Assembly: GCA_035570275.1 (NCBI GenBank)
Contig: DATMNI010000117.1
Span: 28,896-92,895 of the forward strand
Direction: 5' to 3'
Length of the DNA stretch: 64,000 nt
From: DATMNI01 sp035570275
GTDB taxonomy: Bacteria; Acidobacteriota; Terriglobia; Bryobacterales; Bryobacteraceae
A program made the translations under genes and the position numbers. Below, piece after piece: positions 32,335-41,034 of the stretch (positions are counted from its first letter, which is position 1; every line of letters starts with the position of its first letter). Under the pieces are notes generated by a model. It saw nothing but the letters and a program-made list of their open reading frames with translations, made no database searches and was not told the origin of the DNA.

Positions 32335-32427
32335 TCAGCTAACGATGCCGGTATATTGGCCTGGCGATCCGAGACCGGCGCCGGTGATGAGGCCGGCGGA
32401 TCCGGTAGCGATGATGGCGACTCTCAT
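32335..32427 (-). pseudogene. N-terminal remnant of a UDP-glucose dehydrogenase-like gene
   Basis: A 30-codon frame, MRVAIIATGSAGLITGAGLG then SPGQYTGIVS and stop. It matches the Rossmann start of UDP-glucose/GDP-mannose dehydrogenases (usual form M-VAIIGTGYVGLVTGA). The rest of the gene is gone, replaced by the VanZ-like gene which begins 4 bases later. Too short to be an enzyme; it may now act only as a leader for the next gene. Confidence 0.6.
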
Positions 32428-32479
32428 TGAGTTTGCAGGTCCTCCGCCCTTTGGACGGGGTTGGACCGGATTGGGATAC

Positions 32480-33985
32480 TCAGTACGCGCCGCGCGGCAT
32501 GACTACGGCCTTCAGAGTGCACGCCAAAACGTAGAGGTCCAGCCAAAGCGACCAGTTTCGGATATAGTACGTGTCCAGGCTCTCCTGGGCCTTCAGGTCC
32601 GCGTCGCTGCGCTCGGAAATCTGCCAGAACCCGGTCAGGCCCGGTGGCACGCTCTGTCGCAATGTTCGAAACTCCGGGCCGAATTCGTTCATGTGGTACC
32701 CGGGGAACGGTCGCGGCCCGACCAGGCTCATCTCTCCGCGCATCACGTTCCAGAACTGCGGCAGCTCGTCGAGGCTGGCCCTGCGGAGCAGGCGACCGAC
32801 CCCGGGCAGAATACGCGGGTCGTGTTTTAGCTTGAAGAACTGTTGCCAATGCACGCGCTCGGCCGGGTTCTCGTCGAGGTATCGCTCCAGTACGCGCTCG
32901 GCATCCGGGTACATGGTGCGGAGCTTCCAGACCCTGATCTTGCCCCCGCGGTACCCGGCGCGCTCCTGCGTGTAGAATGCCGGCCCCGGGCTGACGCGCT
33001 TGATCCACAGCGCGAGCAACGCCACTAGCGGCGCACTGGCCAGAAATAGCGGTACGCCGAGAGCGTAGTCCAGGGCTCGCTTGAAGTAGTAGTTCCTCTT
33101 AAGCAGCAGGTTCCGCCGCAGCTCGAGCCCGACGGACCCGGCCAGGTCGCGCGGGGTGATCCACAGACTCTGAACGCCGGGAAGGTCGGGCACCAAAACG
33201 ACCTTGGGAAACGGCAGCGACTCGACAAGCCCGGCCAGTTGAGGGCTGAGAAAGCCCGGCATGGCGACGATAGCCGTGCGCGCGTACGCGGCCAAGCCTG
33301 GCGCCAGCGAAATCGGGCCGAGCACCGGCACCCCGCCGATGGTCGCGCCCCAAGTCTCTGGCCGGTTCTTCAGTAGAGCGATTGGGACCAGGCCCAGTTC
33401 CGGACGGCGGCTTAGAGACTCGACGATCCGTGAACCGGCGTTGTCGGAGCTGAGGACTATCACGGGCGTGCCCCACCAGCGGCAACGCATCAGTATGGTA
33501 ACGGCGGTTACCTCTACCAGCGGCGACAAAATCAGCGCAAAAACGAAGCTGGCCAGCTCGATGCCGCGCGACCAACCCCCTGTGAGCACCAGGTGGTCCA
33601 ACATGACCAGCCCGGCAAACGTGAACCCGGCTGCGATCGTGCGCCGCCGCAGCCGCTGTACCGGACCGAGCCCGTACCCGGGATACAGGCCCATCAGCCA
33701 ATTGGCGATCGGCAATAATAACAGCCCCAGAACCAGACCCCGATAACTCTCCGGGCCGATACTCTTCGTAAACCAAGGGGCGGCGATGTGGCGGGCTAAC
33801 AAGCCCAGGGCGAGTGCGAACTGGCCGGCGCAAATGTCCACCAGCGCCATAAGCCAGGGGACCGAGCGGCGCTCCCGAAACCCGAGCGGTTCAATAGGAA
33901 CGCGCGGCTCCGGTTCGATTTCCAGGGTGAAAGCCGGCTTCTGCACGGCAACTGCAAAGGGAAGTGATGAGGTCTTATGTACCAT
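32480..33985 (-). CDS. Polyprenyl-phosphate sugar-1-phosphate transferase (WbaP-like)
   Basis: 501 residues. Four N-terminal membrane helices (about 40-150), a Rossmann-like CoA-binding-type middle domain (VIVLSSDNAGSRIVESL), then the catalytic C-terminus with a membrane hairpin (YALGVPLFLASAPLVALLALW), FYTQERAGYRGGKIRVWKLRTM, RRASLDELPQFWNV and LVGPRPFPGYH. It transfers the first sugar phosphate onto undecaprenyl phosphate to start repeat-unit assembly. The sugar (Gal, Glc or other) cannot be told. Confidence 0.92.
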   Translation of the reverse strand: MVHKTSSLPFAVAVQKPAFTLEIEPEPRVPIEPLGFRERRSVPWLMALVDICAGQFALALGLLARHIAAPWFTKSIGPESYRGLVLGLLLLPIANWLMGLYPGYGLGPVQRLRRRTIAAGFTFAGLVMLDHLVLTGGWSRGIELASFVFALILSPLVEVTAVTILMRCRWWGTPVIVLSSDNAGSRIVESLSRRPELGLVPIALLKNRPETWGATIGGVPVLGPISLAPGLAAYARTAIVAMPGFLSPQLAGLVESLPFPKVVLVPDLPGVQSLWITPRDLAGSVGLELRRNLLLKRNYYFKRALDYALGVPLFLASAPLVALLALWIKRVSPGPAFYTQERAGYRGGKIRVWKLRTMYPDAERVLERYLDENPAERVHWQQFFKLKHDPRILPGVGRLLRRASLDELPQFWNVMRGEMSLVGPRPFPGYHMNEFGPEFRTLRQSVPPGLTGFWQISERSDADLKAQESLDTYYIRNWSLWLDLYVLACTLKAVVMPRGAY

Positions 33986-34171
33986 AGGGATGCAATACAG
34001 TGACTGAGTCTTCGTTTGGAGACAAACTCAGCATATCGGACCTGTTGCTCCCCAGCATCCCGCGAAACACCCGAATCGTGGGCGTGAAATACCCTGCGGG
34101 TGATCCCCGTGCTCTTGGCTGTGCGCGGCATATGGCGTCGGGACATGGTATGGATTGGTGAAGACTGCTTA

Positions 34172-34378
34172 GACGATGGATGCGAGGACCGGCGCCGGCA
34201 CCGAGGCTTGCCCGTGGGCGATGTACCACTCAATCGTCCGCCGCAGGCCCTCCTCGAAGCTGGTTCGGGCGCGAAACCCAAATTCACGCTCGGCCCTGGT
34301 TACGTCGAGGCAGCGGCGCGGCTGCCCGGTCGGTTGGGAGGTATTCCGGGAATGGCGCCGTCGGGCACCGTGGAAGCC
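34172..34378 (-). pseudogene. Duplicated 3' end of fcl
   Basis: About 180 bases nearly identical to the 3' end of the intact fcl at 36180-36370, covering the codons for QPRRCLDVTRAEREFGFRAR and the C-terminus up to the stop (TAA here, TGA in the intact gene). Upstream of about 34345 identity breaks up through small indels. No start or NAD-binding domain, so non-functional. Together with the intact copy it forms 2-kb-spaced direct repeats around the acyltransferase gene. Confidence 0.9.
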
Positions 34379-34428
34379 TCCAGCAGGTGGTAGCTTGCCG
34401 CAGATATAAGTACTGTAGGCACGAACTT

Positions 34429-34461
34429 AGGCTCCTTCTCCGGTTAAGAGAGAAGGAGCCT
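34429..34461. terminator. Strong hairpin after the acyltransferase gene
   Basis: Perfect 12-bp inverted repeat AGGCTCCTTCTC / GAGAAGGAGCCT with a 9-base loop, 56 bases downstream of the acyltransferase stop (minus strand). No T-run, so it may be a factor-dependent or bidirectional stop. Confidence 0.6.
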
Positions 34462-34516
34462 CTAAGGTGATTGTTTACTTCACCCTGGTTGCCGGTCTTG
34501 GTTCTGGCGTAAGGCA

Positions 34517-35755
34517 TCAACGCGCTGGCTCTCCAGATGGAAAGAGCTCTTTCAGTTTCAGGAAGTGCTTCTCAAAGAGGTGCCAGCTTGCCAAAGCAAT
34601 CAAGACTACAAGGAGAAGGGCGATACCGTTGACCGCCGCCACGGCCAACACTTTGTTGCCCAGGATACGGGCCAGATTGTCGCTGTTAATACCTGAGTAT
34701 ACCAGGGCCAAAATCAACGGTTGGTGGATGATATAGAGGCAGTAGCTGTATTTTCCAAAGAACTGGAGCGGTCGAGCCGATGACGCCCGATGGACGAGGC
34801 CCCCCTCTTGCGCGGCCAGGACCATTACGAGAAGACCGCCGAAGAACAGGCCCCAAAGGCTAATGCCAACCGTCCCCATCCAGACGTCTCCAGGTGCGAC
34901 ACTCCCCGTCATTCCCATCAGAACGATCAGCGCACCTAACGCAAACGCGGTCAACGGTAGTGCTGCTTTCCTTGCCATGCTCCAATAGCGGGGATCCCGA
35001 AACGACAGTGCTACGATCCCGCCAATTGCCAGAGAGTCCAGACGGCAAAATGTCAAAACATAGGCGGCAACGCCCATCTGCATGCGGTGAAAAATGACCC
35101 GAAGCGTAAACGAAACCGCTACCAGCGCCAGGCACACAATCATAAGCCAGCCCCGTTTTGCGGTTCGAACCACAAAAGGCCATACAAAGTAGAACTGCTC
35201 TTCGATGGAAAGAGACCAGAAATGGTGAATGACTGTGGGGACAGCGGCAAAAGAATAAAGCCCGCTGCGCCAATTCAGAAGATAGAGCCACGCAAAAAAC
35301 TGGAAAGAAGGCTGAATCGGCCTGCGGGGCTCAATCAACCTGCGGACCGCATCCCCATGATGCATTAGCCCCAAGGCCCATGGGGCCAACACAAAGAAGA
35401 GCAAGAGGCTGGCATAATAGAGCGGAAAAATCCGAACGGTTCTTCTAAAATAGAAAACGCGGTAGTAATTCTCATTGCCTACCGACTGCAGCAGAATGCT
35501 GGTGATTAAGAACCCGGAAAGCACAAAAAACAGGTCAACCCCCGCCCACCCGATCCCGGCCGCGCCAGCGTATAAACGTTCCCATAAAGCGCTGCCTGAA
35601 CTAACCGCAAAGAGTTTGAAATGATAGAGCAGCACTGAGATTACAGCGAGGCCCCGAAGACCGTCAACACCTGGTATTCGTCTTGACGTCACGCATTGGC
35701 GGGACGTCACGGTCTGAACGAGTGTGTCAGGATGAGTACGTGACTTTACTACCAT
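34517..35755 (-). CDS. OafA-type membrane acyltransferase
   Basis: 412 residues with about ten membrane helices. The N-terminal motif IPGVDGLRGLAVISVLLYHF (catalytic His) and FFVLSGFLIT are diagnostic for acyltransferase family 3. It probably O-acetylates the exopolysaccharide or its lipid-linked unit. The gene looks less GC-rich than its neighbours, sits between two copies of the fcl 3' end and breaks the otherwise tight operon, all of which suggest it was inserted. Confidence 0.92.
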   Translation of the reverse strand: MVVKSRTHPDTLVQTVTSRQCVTSRRIPGVDGLRGLAVISVLLYHFKLFAVSSGSALWERLYAGAAGIGWAGVDLFFVLSGFLITSILLQSVGNENYYRVFYFRRTVRIFPLYYASLLLFFVLAPWALGLMHHGDAVRRLIEPRRPIQPSFQFFAWLYLLNWRSGLYSFAAVPTVIHHFWSLSIEEQFYFVWPFVVRTAKRGWLMIVCLALVAVSFTLRVIFHRMQMGVAAYVLTFCRLDSLAIGGIVALSFRDPRYWSMARKAALPLTAFALGALIVLMGMTGSVAPGDVWMGTVGISLWGLFFGGLLVMVLAAQEGGLVHRASSARPLQFFGKYSYCLYIIHQPLILALVYSGINSDNLARILGNKVLAVAAVNGIALLLVVLIALASWHLFEKHFLKLKELFPSGEPAR

Positions 35756-36179
35756 TTATTTCTACCTTCCTTGAAATAAGAACCTATCGGCGCTCCAGCC
35801 GCGAATGGCGAGCCGGAACCAAAGCAACACGGTGCGACGGGGAGGAAAACCGGGCAAGTCAAGAGCTGATCAGGGGAGCGGAGGGGGCGGCGCACATGGG
35901 CTGGCGCCCCGGCTTTCCGCGGAGATGGGGGGCCTATGCCGGGGTTCAGCGGGAACTGCGCCAATCTGGTTGAGAATCGCAGGCGCGAAAGCATTCTGCA
36001 GGGAATTTACCGACTTCAACAATGCGGTTACTAAGTCAAAGACTAAGAAGCCGCAAAAACAATCCTCGATTCGCAGGCGAAACCGCCGGCTCCACCGATG
36101 CGAACACAATCGCGGATTGTTTTACAGCTCTCAGCGAGCGGGATTTCGCGGCCGCGCGACGAAATCCCGGGAAAACCGC
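35756..36179. other. Spacer with long inverted repeat
   Basis: No gene. A 16-bp inverted repeat with one mismatch (AAAACAATCCTCGATT at 36056-36071, AATCGCGGATTGTTTT at 36108-36123) lies just downstream of fcl on the minus strand. It ends in T-runs on both strands and may be a bidirectional terminator or an element end. Confidence 0.5.
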
Positions 36180-37151
36180 TCAGACGATGGATGCGAGGAC
36201 CGGCGCCGGCGTTGAGGCTTGCCCGTGGGCGATGTACCACTCAATCGTCCGGCGCAGGCCCTCCTCGAAGCTGGTTCGGGCGCGAAACCCAAATTCACGC
36301 TCGGCCCTGGTTACGTCGAGGCAGCGGCGCGGCTGTCCGTTCGGTTGGGAGGTATCCCAGTGAATGGCGCCGTGGAAGCCGGTCATCCTGGCGATCTTTT
36401 CGGCCAGATCGCGAATGCTGATCTCGACTCCACTGCCCAGATTGACCGGCTCGGGCTGGTCGTATTTCTCCGCCGCCAGAAGGATTCCTTCGGCAGCATC
36501 GTCGACATAAAGGAACTCCCGGGTAGCCAAGCCATCGCCCCATAAAATGACTTCGGAGCGCCGCTCGTCAACCGCTTCGACGCACTTCCGAATCAGGGCG
36601 GGGATGACGTGCGAGGACTCGTAATCGAAGTTGTCTCTGGGCCCGTAGAGATTGACCGGGAGGAGGTAGGTGGCGTTCATGCCATACTGCTGGCGATATG
36701 CCTGGCACTGGACCAGGAGGGCCTTCTTGGCGATGCCGTAGGGCGCGTTGGTTTCCTCGGGGTAGCCGCTCCAGATATCGTCCTCGAGGAAAGGGACGGG
36801 GGTGAATTTGGGGTAGGCGCAGATGGAGCCGAGGACTACTGTTTTTTCTACCCCGTAACGGCGGCAAGCCTCAATGAGCTGGATGCCCATGATGGCGTTG
36901 TCGTAGAAGAAGCGGCCGGGATTGGCGCGATTGGCGCCAATGCCGCCGACCACCGCCGCCAGGTGGATGACCACCTCGGGGCGGCGATCGGAGAACAGCC
37001 GGTCGATGTCGTCGAGCCGGGTGAGGTCATATTCCCGGCTGCGCGGGACGCAGATTTCCTCGCAGCCCTTGTCTCGCAGCTTTTCGATCAGATGCGAACC
37101 GAGAAAACCGGCGCCGCCGGTGACGAGAATCCGTTTTTGAGTGAGATCCAT
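36180..37151 (-). CDS. fcl: GDP-L-fucose synthase
   Basis: 323-residue extended short-chain dehydrogenase. NADP-binding VTGGAGFLGSHL (about 10-21), active-site YGIAKKALL (Tyr-x3-Lys, about 137-141) and LGSICAYP. It epimerises and reduces GDP-4-keto-6-deoxymannose to GDP-L-fucose. Ten bases after gmd on the same strand, which supplies its substrate, so the exopolysaccharide probably contains L-fucose. Confidence 0.95.
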   Translation of the reverse strand: MDLTQKRILVTGGAGFLGSHLIEKLRDKGCEEICVPRSREYDLTRLDDIDRLFSDRRPEVVIHLAAVVGGIGANRANPGRFFYDNAIMGIQLIEACRRYGVEKTVVLGSICAYPKFTPVPFLEDDIWSGYPEETNAPYGIAKKALLVQCQAYRQQYGMNATYLLPVNLYGPRDNFDYESSHVIPALIRKCVEAVDERRSEVILWGDGLATREFLYVDDAAEGILLAAEKYDQPEPVNLGSGVEISIRDLAEKIARMTGFHGAIHWDTSQPNGQPRRCLDVTRAEREFGFRARTSFEEGLRRTIEWYIAHGQASTPAPVLASIV

Positions 37152-37161
37152 TGCTGTCCTT

Positions 37162-38187
37162 TCAGGCGTGCGCGGGCTCGTGCCGCAGTGCCGCCGTGCC
37201 GCCAGTCAGCGTGCGCTCCAAGTCCCCGAGATCGCTTTCGACCATGATCTGGACGAGTTGATCGAACGTGACCGAGGGCTCCCAGCCGAGCACCCGGCGA
37301 GCCTTCGAGGCGTCGGCCAGGAGATAATCGACCTCGGCCGGGCGGAAGTAGCGGGGATCAACCTGGACGTATTCGCTCCAGTCCATACCGGCCGCCGCAA
37401 AAGCCAGGCTGGCGAAATCGCGAACCGAGTGAGCCTCGCCGGTGCCGATGACGCAGTCGCCGGGTTCGTCCTGCTGGAGCATAAGCCACATGGCACGAAC
37501 GTAATCTGGGGCGTAGCCCCAGTCGCGGCGCGCGTCCAAATTGCCAAGGTAAAGCTTATCCTGGAGTCCCATTTTGATGCGTGCCACGGCGCGCGTGATC
37601 TTGCGAGTCACGAACGTCTCGCCGCGGCGCGGGGACTCGTGATTGAAGAGAACGCCGCAGGAGGCGTGCAGATTATAGCTCTCTCTATAGTTGACAGTGA
37701 TGTTGTGGGCGTATACCTTGGCACAGGCGTACGGGCTGCGCGGGTGGAGGATGGTGGTTTCCGACTGGGGCGGCGGCGTAGACCCGAACATTTCGCTCGA
37801 GGACGCCTGATAAAAGCGGGTCTTGAGGCCAGAGCGGCGGATTGCCTCCAGCAGCCGCAGGGTTCCCGTGGCCACTACATCGCTGGTATACTCCGGGATT
37901 TCAAAGCTGACCATGACGTGGCTCTGCGCGCCCAGATTGTAGATTTCATCCGGTTCCACCTGCGCCAGGACCGTGGCCAGCGCGCTGGCATCCGTCAGGT
38001 CCGAATAATGCAGGAACATCCTGCTGTTGACATCGTGAGCGTCCTCATAGATGTGGTCCACGCGTCCTGTGTTGAAGCTTGACGAACGGCGTTTGAGGCC
38101 ATGCACTTCGTATCCTCGGCCGAGGAGAAACTCGGCCAGGTACGATCCGTCCTGGCCGGTAATACCGGTGATTAAGGCTTTAGGCAT
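37162..38187 (-). CDS. gmd: GDP-mannose 4,6-dehydratase
   Basis: 341 residues. ALITGITGQDGSYLAEFLLGRGYEVHG is the signature N-terminus, with YQASSSEMFG and the active-site YACAKVYAHNITVNYRE (Tyr-x3-Lys). Makes GDP-4-keto-6-deoxymannose, the precursor for GDP-fucose with the neighbouring fcl. Confidence 0.97.
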   Translation of the reverse strand: MPKALITGITGQDGSYLAEFLLGRGYEVHGLKRRSSSFNTGRVDHIYEDAHDVNSRMFLHYSDLTDASALATVLAQVEPDEIYNLGAQSHVMVSFEIPEYTSDVVATGTLRLLEAIRRSGLKTRFYQASSSEMFGSTPPPQSETTILHPRSPYACAKVYAHNITVNYRESYNLHASCGVLFNHESPRRGETFVTRKITRAVARIKMGLQDKLYLGNLDARRDWGYAPDYVRAMWLMLQQDEPGDCVIGTGEAHSVRDFASLAFAAAGMDWSEYVQVDPRYFRPAEVDYLLADASKARRVLGWEPSVTFDQLVQIMVESDLGDLERTLTGGTAALRHEPAHA

Positions 38188-38223
38188 AGTGAGAAACTCC
38201 GAATAATTGGTATTTGAGAACGG

Positions 38224-39492
38224 CTATCCAAGGCTTGCCGGCCTGTTCAGACCGGATCGAGCGGGCGCCACAACCATGAGATCCGGGCGGCCGGATGGAA
38301 GACTTTCAAATAGTACCGATTCAAAGCGATCGGCGATCTTGGCGATGTCAAATGTGGAAAGCGCATAAGCGCGCGCACGAGATGCAATTTCCAGCGCGCG
38401 TTCCGGGTCCGATACAAGATCCCGGGCGCCGCGAACGAACCCCGCAACGTCGCCGGGATCGACGACGAGTCCGGCCCCGCTTCGAGTCACGATTCGAGCC
38501 GCCAGGTTCGACTGGGGAACCGCCAGCAGAAGGGGCCGCCCGGCGCAAAGATAGGTCAGAACCTTCGATGGCACCGAGAACGCCCCGGCGTCCTTCTCGA
38601 CCATGGCGATCAGCACGTCGGCCGAGGCGGTCACATCGGAGAGCATATGATGAGGTTGAAAATCCAAAAGGAGAAGGTTCGATAGCTGGAGTTCCCGCCG
38701 GCGCGCTTCCAGATACCCCCGGCCAAGCCCTTCCGAGACCACGACGACCGCAGCGTCCGGCACTTCGCGAAGGTCTACGGCAAGTTGCACCAGCAACTCC
38801 GGATTGTGTTTCAGCCCCAGCGTGCCCGAGTAGAGGAATACTTTCTTGTCCGTCAGATTTTGCGCCGCGCTCCAGGGGTTAATCTTGGGCTTGGGAGCCA
38901 GGTCCTCAAGTGGGGCCCAGTTTTCGATTACCGAAGCCTTTCCCTTGGCGAGACCCGGAAAAGCCGGATAAAAATCGTCCGATATCAGGATCACGCGATC
39001 CGACGCCTTCACGACTTCATCTTCCTTGTGCCGGATATACTTACCAAGCCAGGCGCCGGCAATACCGAGGCGCTGCGTGAATATCTTCTCGGCGGCGATT
39101 CCGTAGCAATCCTGAACCCAGTTTACGAATCCGATCGAATTCCGTTTGCAGAACCTCTGGATGCCCGCCTGAATCATTGGGGAGGCATTAGCGGATAGAA
39201 CCACCTGCGGCCGGAAACCTGCCACCTGAGAAGTGCACGTTCTTAGGTAGCGTCGATCCGCCAGGTACCGGCGAAGGTACTGATATTTGGGATATTCCCG
39301 CGGCAGCTTCACGGGATCGAGCAGGAATGTGGCTGGATCCGCGGGCAATGCGGCAGGGTGATCGTTGGGCGATCGGAAACCAGAGAAGAAGATATGCTGG
39401 ACGGAGTGGCCCCTGCGGGCCAATTCACGGCTCAACTGTGTCTGGAAGGCGTGGCCCACGAAATCGTGTACGGTAATGCGAAGAGGTCCCAT
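38224..39492 (-). CDS. Glycosyltransferase family 4 (WcaI-like)
   Basis: 422 residues from the ATG at 39492 (the GTG at 39516 is an alternative). N-terminal acceptor domain (ITVHDFVGHAFQTQLSRELARRGH) and C-terminal donor domain with LYSGTLGLKHNPELLV and the nucleotide-sugar region AGAFSVPSKVLTYLCAGRPLLL, the GT-B layout. Similar to WcaI of colanic-acid clusters, which uses GDP-fucose; given gmd and fcl next door this is a plausible donor. Confidence 0.85.
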   Translation of the reverse strand: MGPLRITVHDFVGHAFQTQLSRELARRGHSVQHIFFSGFRSPNDHPAALPADPATFLLDPVKLPREYPKYQYLRRYLADRRYLRTCTSQVAGFRPQVVLSANASPMIQAGIQRFCKRNSIGFVNWVQDCYGIAAEKIFTQRLGIAGAWLGKYIRHKEDEVVKASDRVILISDDFYPAFPGLAKGKASVIENWAPLEDLAPKPKINPWSAAQNLTDKKVFLYSGTLGLKHNPELLVQLAVDLREVPDAAVVVVSEGLGRGYLEARRRELQLSNLLLLDFQPHHMLSDVTASADVLIAMVEKDAGAFSVPSKVLTYLCAGRPLLLAVPQSNLAARIVTRSGAGLVVDPGDVAGFVRGARDLVSDPERALEIASRARAYALSTFDIAKIADRFESVLFESLPSGRPDLMVVAPARSGLNRPASLG

Positions 39493-39523
39493 AAATAAGT
39501 AACTTTGGCGCGGCACTGGCCGC

Positions 39524-40360
39524 TCAGATATTCGTCGACTCGCGCGTCTTCAAGACGATCATGTATTCGTAAAACGACTGCAGGGCGGCGTACGTGAAGC
39601 CGGCCCGGCCATCCAGGAAGCCGCGCTTGGCGAAGTACAGCAGCGCGAACTTAATCAGCGGACGGGCCGGCAGCCGGTAAAACAGTTCTTTCTGATGGAA
39701 GCGGCGTTCGTGGAAATCCTTGGCGGCCAACGCCTGGCGGATGCTGAAAGGCTTTTGGGAGGCGCGGTTGCCGGCGATTTGCCTGGCTTCGAACGTACTG
39801 TAGGAATTGTGCCGGTCGAGCCAGTGCCCCATGCCTTTGCTGAACGGGAAATGGTCCAGGTAGCCCTCGACTTCACCCACGGGGCCATCGGGTAGGGACA
39901 CCGGATTCACCAGCCGCTCGTAGCGCATCTTCTCCGGCCGGAATAGCCGCATGTAAAACGGCGTCGCCTGCGCGTGTTTCAGCCAGCGTCCGAGAAAGAA
40001 ATCACGACGCTGGATACGGAAGGCGACATTGCCGTTGGGACGCTCAACCGCCCGGCGCACGCTTGCCACCAACTCAGCGGTCATGCGCTCGTCGGCGTCC
40101 AGAGTCAACACCCACGGATACTTGAAGGGGATATTCCGAAGGGCCCAGTTCTTGTGCTCACCTTCGTTACCTCCGAAAATCGCGCTGCCTTGGCCGGACA
40201 GAGAGACCACGACATGTGCGCCGGCGGCTTGAGCGACCTGACGGGTGTTGTCCGTGCTCCCGGAATCGTAGACGTGGATATCGTCTGACCACCCTACCGA
40301 TTGGAGACAACCCGGCAGGTCTTGCTGTTCGTTCTTCGTAGGTATAAGGATCGAGATCAT
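39524..40360 (-). CDS. Glycosyltransferase family 2 (WaaE-like)
   Basis: 278 residues from the ATG at 40360. Typical GT-A start ISILIPTKNEQQDLPGCLQSVGWSDDIHVYDSGSTD, the metal-binding WVLTLDADERMT, and FRIQRRDFFLGRWLKH. WaaE/KdtX-like glycosyltransferases add glucose to lipid-linked acceptors. The upstream part of the long open frame is non-coding. Confidence 0.88.
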   Translation of the reverse strand: MISILIPTKNEQQDLPGCLQSVGWSDDIHVYDSGSTDNTRQVAQAAGAHVVVSLSGQGSAIFGGNEGEHKNWALRNIPFKYPWVLTLDADERMTAELVASVRRAVERPNGNVAFRIQRRDFFLGRWLKHAQATPFYMRLFRPEKMRYERLVNPVSLPDGPVGEVEGYLDHFPFSKGMGHWLDRHNSYSTFEARQIAGNRASQKPFSIRQALAAKDFHERRFHQKELFYRLPARPLIKFALLYFAKRGFLDGRAGFTYAALQSFYEYMIVLKTRESTNI

Positions 40361-40457
40361 TGTGGTTTGGTTTGTAACCGCAGCGTGGAACCAGACGGAT
40401 TCGTCCTGGCCTGGTGTGGCGCCGTCAAGAACACCGTCCGGACCTGCCCCGCGTCCT

Positions 40458-41033
40458 TCATAACGACTTGATTCTCGCTTTGATCTTCCGAGCTGGAATT
40501 CCAGCGTAGACCCACCAGGGCTCCAGATCGCGCGTAGCCACGGATCCAAGGGCCAATACGGCTCCCTCGCCTACGGATACGCCCGGTTGGACAGACGCGC
40601 GCGCGCAGATCCACGCATACGCCCCAACCGATATGGGTGACGCTATCAATGGGAATGCCGGAGACTGATAATCGTGCGTGGCGCCGCACAGGTAAGCCTG
40701 CTGGGATACCGTGGCGTGCGATGCTAGTCTAATCATGGCGGGATTGTAAATGATTGCCTCGTCCGCTATCCCTACAACGTCCCCGCAGACAAGGTTCCAC
40801 GGCGCCCAAATTCTTGCCTTGGGGTATATGTGACATCCCCGCCCGAGCTTGGCGCCAAAGCACCGCAACAGCATCGCTCGCCAACCATGGAGCGGCCGCG
40901 GCGTGGTCCGGAACAGGAGCGTGTAGACGCCAATCCAGACGGCCCGACGCAGCTTGTTGCGAAACGAAAAGGGCGCTACCAGGTAGGGGTCGGCCTGGCT
41001 GCGCGGATGGGCGCTCTGCATGATGCTGGACAT
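40458..41033 (-). CDS. WcaF-like O-acetyltransferase
   Basis: 191 residues with left-handed beta-helix hexapeptides (LGRGCHIYPKARIWAPWNL; PGVSVGEGAVLALGSVATRD) and the conserved WIGVYTLLFRTTPRPLHGWR N-terminus of colanic-acid WcaF. It would transfer acetyl from acetyl-CoA to a sugar of the repeat unit. One base separates it from the next upstream glycosyltransferase gene. Confidence 0.88.
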   Translation of the reverse strand: MSSIMQSAHPRSQADPYLVAPFSFRNKLRRAVWIGVYTLLFRTTPRPLHGWRAMLLRCFGAKLGRGCHIYPKARIWAPWNLVCGDVVGIADEAIIYNPAMIRLASHATVSQQAYLCGATHDYQSPAFPLIASPISVGAYAWICARASVQPGVSVGEGAVLALGSVATRDLEPWWVYAGIPARKIKARIKSL

Positions 41034-41034
41034 A

